NCBI GenBank assembly: GCA_949740535.1
Contig: CATJHO010000145.1
Location: 24,475 to 88,474 of the forward strand
Direction of reading: 5' to 3'
DNA: 64,000 nt
DNA from: an uncultured Lachnospiraceae bacterium
GTDB lineage: Bacteria > Bacillota > Clostridia > Lachnospirales > Lachnospiraceae
In this document: positions 58,531 through 64,000 of the stretch, in pieces
Layout of the letters: each line of letters opens with the position of its first letter
Numbering within the stretch: position 1 is the stretch's first letter
Notes under the pieces: generated by a model
Told to the model about the DNA's origin: nothing
The model's database searches: none
The model's input: the letters and a program-made list of their open reading frames with translations, nothing else
Made by a program: the position numbers and the translations under genes

Positions 58531-61140
58531 ATGAACAGTCACAGTCAAACCACAGCCGGGCTTCTGGCCCAATTAAAAACCACACCGGAAGGCCTTACGG
58601 GCAGTGAGGCGGAGAAACGCCTTCTGGAATATGGAGAAAATCGTATAAAGGGGGAAAAGAAAAAATCACTGCTTCAAAAGTTTCTGGAGCAGTTTCGGGA
58701 TGTGATGGTGCTGATTCTTCTGGCAGCTACGGTAATATCCTTTTTTACAGCCTTGTCTGAAGGAGACAGAACCGCATTTTTTGAACCTTTTCTGATTCTC
58801 CTGATTGTTGTGCTGAATGCATTGATGGGAGTTATACAGGAAAATAAGGCGGAGCGGTCTTTAGAAGCGCTGATGCAGATGACTGCAAACCATGCACGGG
58901 TCATCCGGAACGGGCAGGAACAGCTGATCGATGCAGCAAGGCTGGTGCCCGGTGATGTGATTAAGCTGGAAGCAGGAGATTTCGTTCCGGCAGACGGGCG
59001 CCTGCTGGCTTCTTTCAGCCTGAAATCCGAAGAGTCGGCTTTGACAGGAGAATCCCTTCCGGCAGAAAAGGATGCAAAGGCAGTGCTTCCCGCCGATGCG
59101 CCATTGGGCGATCGAAGCAACTGTATTTATTCTGGCTGCAGCATTGTCTATGGAACGGGGACGGCTCTTGTGACAGAGACCGGAATGGACACGCAGATGG
59201 GGAAAATTGCAGGAATGCTGGAAGGGGAAAGAGAGGTGCAGACACCGCTTCAGGAGAAGCTGGCACAGCTTGGGAAGTATATGGGCGCTTTGGCTCTGGT
59301 GATCTGTGTGGTAATCTTTGTCATGGGGCTTTTGAGCGGTATGCCGGTATTGGAGATCTTTATGACAGCTGTATCTTTGGCTGTGTCGGCCATTCCGGAA
59401 GGGCTTCCGGTTATAGTGACCATTGTCCTTTCTATTGGCGTGGAGCGTATGGCCAGGCAGAATGCCATTGTAAAGAAGCTTCCGGCAGTGGAGACACTGG
59501 GGGCTGCGTCCGTTATCTGTTCTGACAAAACAGGAACGCTCACCCAGAATAAAATGACCCTGATGCAGGTCTATGTGGATGAAGGGAACATAACCGAGGA
59601 AATAAGTACAGAGAATTCTAAAGAGGTTCAAAGGCTGCTGCGCTATGGAGCCCTCTGCTGTAACGGAACAATCCGCCGGGAGGGGGAACAGGAAATCCAT
59701 GTGGGAGATCCCACAGAGACCAGTATTCTTGCAGCCGCATATAAGAATGGAATCCGGCAGGAAGAGCTTCGGGAACAGTATCCTCGTCTGGGGGAGCTTC
59801 CCTTTGATTCGGATCGGAAGCTGATGACAACAATCCAGGAGATAGACGGCACTTTTACGGCAGTTACAAAGGGCGCCTTTGATATGCTTGCTCCCAAATG
59901 CATACAAGGAGATCTGAAAGCCGCAGAAAAGGCGGCAGAGGATATGAGCAGAGAAGCACTCCGGGTGCTGGCTGTTGCTTACCGGGTTTTGGATTCAGTA
60001 CCAGAGAATTTCAGCTGTGAGGAGCTGGAACGGGATATGATTTTCCTGGGGCTGGCTGGGATGATCGATCCCCCAAGAGAGGAGGCCCGGCAGGCGGTGG
60101 AACTTTGCAGGAAAGCTGGAATAAGGCCGGTTATGATTACGGGAGACCATGTGATGACAGCTTCTGCCATTGCCGGGAAGCTTGGGATCCTGGCATCAGG
60201 AGATGAGGCTGTAACCGGAGCGGAGCTTCAGTCCATGACCGATGCAGAATTTGACAGCAGGCTGGAACGGATTTCTGTCTATGCCCGTGTTTCGCCGGAG
60301 GATAAGATCCGTGTGGTAAAGGCGTGGCAGAGAAAAGGGCAGATTGTGTCTATGACAGGAGACGGGGTAAACGATGCTCCGGCTCTGAAAGCGGCGGATA
60401 TTGGATGTGCCATGGGAATCACCGGCACAGATGTGGCCAAGGGGACAGCGGATATGACCCTTCAGGATGACAATTTTGCCACCATTGTAGCTGCCGTCCG
60501 GGAGGGAAGAGGGATTTACAATAATATTCGAAAGACGGTGGGCTTTCTTCTGGGGACCAACATCGGCGAGGTGCTTCTGGTATTTTTTTCCATGCTGTTT
60601 TTTAAAGTTCCGCCCCTGTTATCCATGCAGCTGCTCTGGATCAATCTGGTAACAGACAGTCTTCCGGCGATTGCCTTAGGGATGGAACCAGTGGACGACA
60701 GCGTGATGAATGTGCCGCCAAGGCCAAAGAAGGAAGGAATCTTTGCCGGCGGCCTGGGAATACAGGTGATTCTGCAGGGGATTATGTTTGGAATGCTGGC
60801 TCTTGCGGCCTTCTATATTGGCAGCAGTTCTTCCGGCGGCCTGAAGGCGGGCAGAACCATGGCTTTTCTGGTGCTGGGCTTCAGCCAGATTTTCCATGCC
60901 TTTAATATGCGCTCGGCCAGATCCCTTTTCTCAACCGGGATTTTTACCAATCAAAAGCTGAATCTGGCAGCTCTGGTTTCGGTAATCCTGATGGTCTGCG
61001 TGCTCTTTTTTCCGCCGGTGTCTCATATGTTTGGTTTGACCGTACTGCCTCCTGGGATGTATGGAACAGGATTTGCCATGGCATTTTTTCCGGTAATCAT
61101 GCTGGAGCTGGTGAAGGCCCTGGGACTGACTGCAAAATAA
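58531..61140 (+). CDS. Cation-translocating P-type ATPase (Ca2+/Mn2+ type)
   Basis: CSDKTGTLTQNKMT; ALTGESLPAEKD; MTGDGVNDAPALKAADIG; PEGLP. Confidence 0.93.
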   Translation: MNSHSQTTAGLLAQLKTTPEGLTGSEAEKRLLEYGENRIKGEKKKSLLQKFLEQFRDVMVLILLAATVISFFTALSEGDRTAFFEPFLILLIVVLNALMGVIQENKAERSLEALMQMTANHARVIRNGQEQLIDAARLVPGDVIKLEAGDFVPADGRLLASFSLKSEESALTGESLPAEKDAKAVLPADAPLGDRSNCIYSGCSIVYGTGTALVTETGMDTQMGKIAGMLEGEREVQTPLQEKLAQLGKYMGALALVICVVIFVMGLLSGMPVLEIFMTAVSLAVSAIPEGLPVIVTIVLSIGVERMARQNAIVKKLPAVETLGAASVICSDKTGTLTQNKMTLMQVYVDEGNITEEISTENSKEVQRLLRYGALCCNGTIRREGEQEIHVGDPTETSILAAAYKNGIRQEELREQYPRLGELPFDSDRKLMTTIQEIDGTFTAVTKGAFDMLAPKCIQGDLKAAEKAAEDMSREALRVLAVAYRVLDSVPENFSCEELERDMIFLGLAGMIDPPREEARQAVELCRKAGIRPVMITGDHVMTASAIAGKLGILASGDEAVTGAELQSMTDAEFDSRLERISVYARVSPEDKIRVVKAWQRKGQIVSMTGDGVNDAPALKAADIGCAMGITGTDVAKGTADMTLQDDNFATIVAAVREGRGIYNNIRKTVGFLLGTNIGEVLLVFFSMLFFKVPPLLSMQLLWINLVTDSLPAIALGMEPVDDSVMNVPPRPKKEGIFAGGLGIQVILQGIMFGMLALAAFYIGSSSSGGLKAGRTMAFLVLGFSQIFHAFNMRSARSLFSTGIFTNQKLNLAALVSVILMVCVLFFPPVSHMFGLTVLPPGMYGTGFAMAFFPVIMLELVKALGLTAK

Positions 61141-61246
61141 TAAAGACGGAATTTATACAAAAGACTTGATTATTTGACAGAATCTTGCTAGAATGGTAAA
61201 CGGCATGAAATGGTTTAGAATTATTATATAAAATGGAGGGCTGAAA

Positions 61247-62641
61247 ATGAGTAGTACAGCACAGAGCTTGGCAGGTAAGAGAATTGAGAGCTTACTTGAC
61301 GAGAACAGTTTTGTTGAAATTGGCGGCATGGTGACAGCCAGAAGCACAGATTTCAACATGCAGCAGAAGGAAACTCCGTCCGATGGAGTGATCACCGGAT
61401 ACGGTGTCATTGACGGCAATCTCGTGTATGTGTACAGCCAGGACGCGTCCGTACTGAACGGAACCCTGGGTGAAATGCATGCAAAGAAGATCACGAAGCT
61501 CTATGAGATGGCCTGCAGGATGGGAGCTCCGGTTATCGGTCTGATTGACTGCGCGGGAATCCGTCTTCAGGAGGGCGTGGATGCTTTGAATGGTTTTGGT
61601 GAGATTTACTTACAGCAGACACTGGCTTCCGGCGTGGTTCCGCAGATTGCGGCAGTATTCGGGACCTGCGGCGGCGGACTGGCCGTTGTTCCGGGTCTGG
61701 CTGACTTTACTTTTATGGAGGAGAAGAAGGCAAAGCTCTTTGTAAACTCTCCCAATGCAATTGAGGGAAATGAGATTTCCAAGTGCAACAGCTCATCTGC
61801 GGCATTCCAGGCAGAGGAGGCAGGAAGCGTAGATATCGTTGCGGACGAGGCAGGGGTTCTGGCACAGATCCGCCAGCTGGTTACCATGCTTCCGGCTAAC
61901 AATGAGGATGATGCTCTGGACGAGGAGTGTCTGGATGATCTGAACCGGGTATGTGCGGATCTGGGCAGCGTGGCATATTCAGCTCCCTACATACTTTCCA
62001 GCATTTCTGACGGTAATGTATTCTTTGAGACCAAGGCCGGCTATGCCAAGGATATGGTGACAGGTCTTATCAAATTAAACGGAATGACAGTAGGCGCTGT
62101 GGCCAATAATGATGTGGAGATGACAGCCAGAGGCGCTCAGAAAGCGGCAGACTTCGTGAATTTCTGTGATGCATTCAACATTCCGGTCCTTTCCATTACC
62201 AATGTAACAGGTTACAAGGCTAATATGTGTACCGAGCGCAATATCGCCAAAGCTCTGGCACGGCTTACCTATGCCTTTGCCAATGCGACAGTTCCCAAGG
62301 TAAATGTAATTGCAGGGACTGCTTATGGCAGCGCTTATGTATCCATGAACAGCAAAGGAATCGGCGCAGACATGGTTTACGCATGGACAGGTTCCAAGGT
62401 GGGCATGATGGATGCGAAACTGGCAGCTAAGATCATGTACGCAGATGCAGACGCCGCAGTTCAGAAAGAGAAAGCGGCAGAATACGCAGATCTTCAGAAC
62501 AGCGTGGATGCGGCGGCCAGAAGAGGCTACGTAGACAGCGTGATTGAGCCTCAGGATACAAGAAAATATGTAATCGGCGCATTTGAGATGTTATTCACAA
62601 AGAGAGAGGATCGTCCTGACAAGAAGCACGGAACGGTTTAA
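61247..62641 (+). CDS. Acyl-CoA carboxyltransferase / biotin-dependent decarboxylase alpha subunit (MmdA-like)
   Basis: Carboxyltransferase domain (DCAGIRLQEGVDALNGFGEIYLQ; GTCGGGLAVVPGL); in an operon with OadG-like, biotin carrier and beta-subunit genes. Confidence 0.85.
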   Translation: MSSTAQSLAGKRIESLLDENSFVEIGGMVTARSTDFNMQQKETPSDGVITGYGVIDGNLVYVYSQDASVLNGTLGEMHAKKITKLYEMACRMGAPVIGLIDCAGIRLQEGVDALNGFGEIYLQQTLASGVVPQIAAVFGTCGGGLAVVPGLADFTFMEEKKAKLFVNSPNAIEGNEISKCNSSSAAFQAEEAGSVDIVADEAGVLAQIRQLVTMLPANNEDDALDEECLDDLNRVCADLGSVAYSAPYILSSISDGNVFFETKAGYAKDMVTGLIKLNGMTVGAVANNDVEMTARGAQKAADFVNFCDAFNIPVLSITNVTGYKANMCTERNIAKALARLTYAFANATVPKVNVIAGTAYGSAYVSMNSKGIGADMVYAWTGSKVGMMDAKLAAKIMYADADAAVQKEKAAEYADLQNSVDAAARRGYVDSVIEPQDTRKYVIGAFEMLFTKREDRPDKKHGTV

Positions 62642-62655
62642 GAGGGGTGAATAAT

Positions 62656-63483
62656 ATGAAGAGAAATATGAAAAAATTAGCAGGCCTTTTGGTACTCCTG
62701 GCGGGTATTCTGACTCTGACAGGCTGTGAGCAGAAAGCGGCTCTTCCGAATGAGGATACGTATAAGGCCAAGGCTGATCAGTACGTACAGCTTCTGGCGG
62801 CTATGGACGAGGCGGCGCTTGAAGAGCAGATTGCCGGGTTAGAGGAGAATTTTGAGGATTTTGAGCAGGAAGTGGCTCTGTATCCCTATATCAGTCCCAC
62901 GGGCGCAAAGTTTGATTTTACAGCGGAGGCATATCTGGCTCTGTTTAAATCCTATGCAGGCAACCTGGATGACTTGGGCGCTTACGTAGGTGTCAAGGAG
63001 TATGAGGGCGGTACAGAGAAAGACGGCGAAACCACTTATGATGTGGTGTATGAGTTTGAGAAGCATGACATGCGGCTGTCCCTGGTTTTTGATAAGAATA
63101 ATGTAGTAACGACCGTAACGGCCGATCCCATTTACAGTACCGGTGAAATTCTGGAGAAGGCGGGCATGAATACCCTGCTGGGCATGGGCGTTGTATTTAC
63201 CGTGCTGATTCTGATCAGTCTCATTATTTCCTGCTTTAACTTTATTCCGGCTATTGAGCGGAAGTTCAGCAAAAAGAAAGCAGAAGAGAAGAAAGCGGCG
63301 GTGCCGGCAGCACCGGCAGTACCGGCTCCTGTGGCAGAACCGGCAGCGGCGGAAACGGATGATCTGGCTCTTGTGGCCGTAATTACGGCGGCAGTAGCGG
63401 CTTCTATGGGAACAACTTCCACAGACGGCTTTGTGGTGCGTTCGATCAAGCGCAGAAACAGCCAGAAGTGGAAAAGAGCATAA
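62656..63483 (+). CDS. Lipoprotein-type OadG-like decarboxylase subunit with extracytoplasmic domain
   Basis: Lipobox TLTGCE, about 150-aa extracytoplasmic domain, TM GMGVVFTVLILISLIISCFNFIPAIE typical of OadG, Pro/Ala-rich tail. Confidence 0.75.
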   Translation: MKRNMKKLAGLLVLLAGILTLTGCEQKAALPNEDTYKAKADQYVQLLAAMDEAALEEQIAGLEENFEDFEQEVALYPYISPTGAKFDFTAEAYLALFKSYAGNLDDLGAYVGVKEYEGGTEKDGETTYDVVYEFEKHDMRLSLVFDKNNVVTTVTADPIYSTGEILEKAGMNTLLGMGVVFTVLILISLIISCFNFIPAIERKFSKKKAEEKKAAVPAAPAVPAPVAEPAAAETDDLALVAVITAAVAASMGTTSTDGFVVRSIKRRNSQKWKRA

Positions 63484-63524
63484 TAAATTGTTACACACTA
63501 TTAATTTTAGGAGGAATCAATAAG

Positions 63525-63896
63525 ATGAAAAATTATACTATTACCGTAAATGGCGTGGCATATGATGTAACCGTAGAAGAAGGCGGCGCAGGAAGCGCAG
63601 CAGCGCCTGCAGCAGCTCCCGTGGCAAGACCGGCGGCAGCTCCGGCACCGGCCGCAAAGCCTGCAGCAGCGGCAGCCGCAGGCGGAATTGAAGTGAAGGC
63701 TTCTGTTCCGGGCAAGGTATTCAAGGTTGAGGCTTCCGTGGGCCAGGCAGTGAAGGCTGGCGACAACATTGTGATTCTGGAGGCCATGAAGATGGAAATT
63801 CCGGTTGTAGCTCCTGAGGACGGTACGGTAGCCAGCATCAATGTAAGCGTAGGCGACGCAGTAGAATCCGGCGATTTACTGGCATCCCTGAACTGA
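63525..63896 (+). CDS. Biotin carboxyl carrier (gamma) subunit
   Basis: Biotinylation motif EAMKME; Ala/Pro-rich linker; RBS taggagga. Confidence 0.93.
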   Translation: MKNYTITVNGVAYDVTVEEGGAGSAAAPAAAPVARPAAAPAPAAKPAAAAAAGGIEVKASVPGKVFKVEASVGQAVKAGDNIVILEAMKMEIPVVAPEDGTVASINVSVGDAVESGDLLASLN

Positions 63897-63932
63897 CAAA
63901 ACTGGAACTTCAAAAACAACGGAGGTTAAGAC

Positions 63933-64000
63933 ATGGGATATATATTAGAAACACTGGGAAATCTCATGCATCAGACGGCGTTTTTTAACCTGACCTGGGG
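63933..64000 (+). CDS. Sodium ion-translocating decarboxylase beta subunit (N-terminal fragment, truncated by window)
   Basis: MGYILETLGNLMHQTAFFNLTWG...; RBS ggagg; operon position. Confidence 0.75.
   Translation, partial: MGYILETLGNLMHQTAFFNLTW

Overview
This is a 64 kb chromosomal window from a low-GC Firmicute, probably a Lachnospiraceae-like Clostridium (inferred from gene content and order, not searched). It is mostly tightly packed housekeeping genes on the + strand. In order: the feoB 3' end and a FeoB-associated Cys-rich protein; a D-Ala-D-Ala carboxypeptidase; metQ-metN-metI; an A24 peptidase / Ser-Thr kinase / Ig-like surface protein group; rimO-pgsA-cinA-dut-ppx-ppk1 followed by two tandem CotH-kinase genes; two minus-strand genes (HAD, DHH); spoVAF; a J-domain/TPR protein with an Hsp70; YbaK-siroheme dehydrogenase-hemB-hemL; a lactonase; a more AT-rich PTS / BglG antiterminator / ADP-ribosylglycohydrolase island; pduL-ackA; DUF177-rpmF; a chemoreceptor; plsX-acpP-rnc-smc-ftsY; threonine deaminase; mntP and a P-type ATPase behind a yybP-ykoY (Mn2+) riboswitch; and a biotin-dependent Na+ decarboxylase operon cut by the window end. 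The strongest candidate for something undescribed is an array of three exact 110-bp units between smc and ftsY. Each unit is bounded by the 13-mer TGCGGAACTGGAA and folds into the same two-stem RNA with compensatory changes between unit 1 and units 2/3. A fourth related unit lies about 1.4 kb downstream, again ending just before a ribosome-binding site and start codon. The second candidate is an unannotated 31-aa Met/Cys-rich leader peptide, between a consensus promoter and an intrinsic terminator, ahead of the methionine ABC transporter operon. No tRNA, rRNA, CRISPR array, prophage or transposase was recognised.
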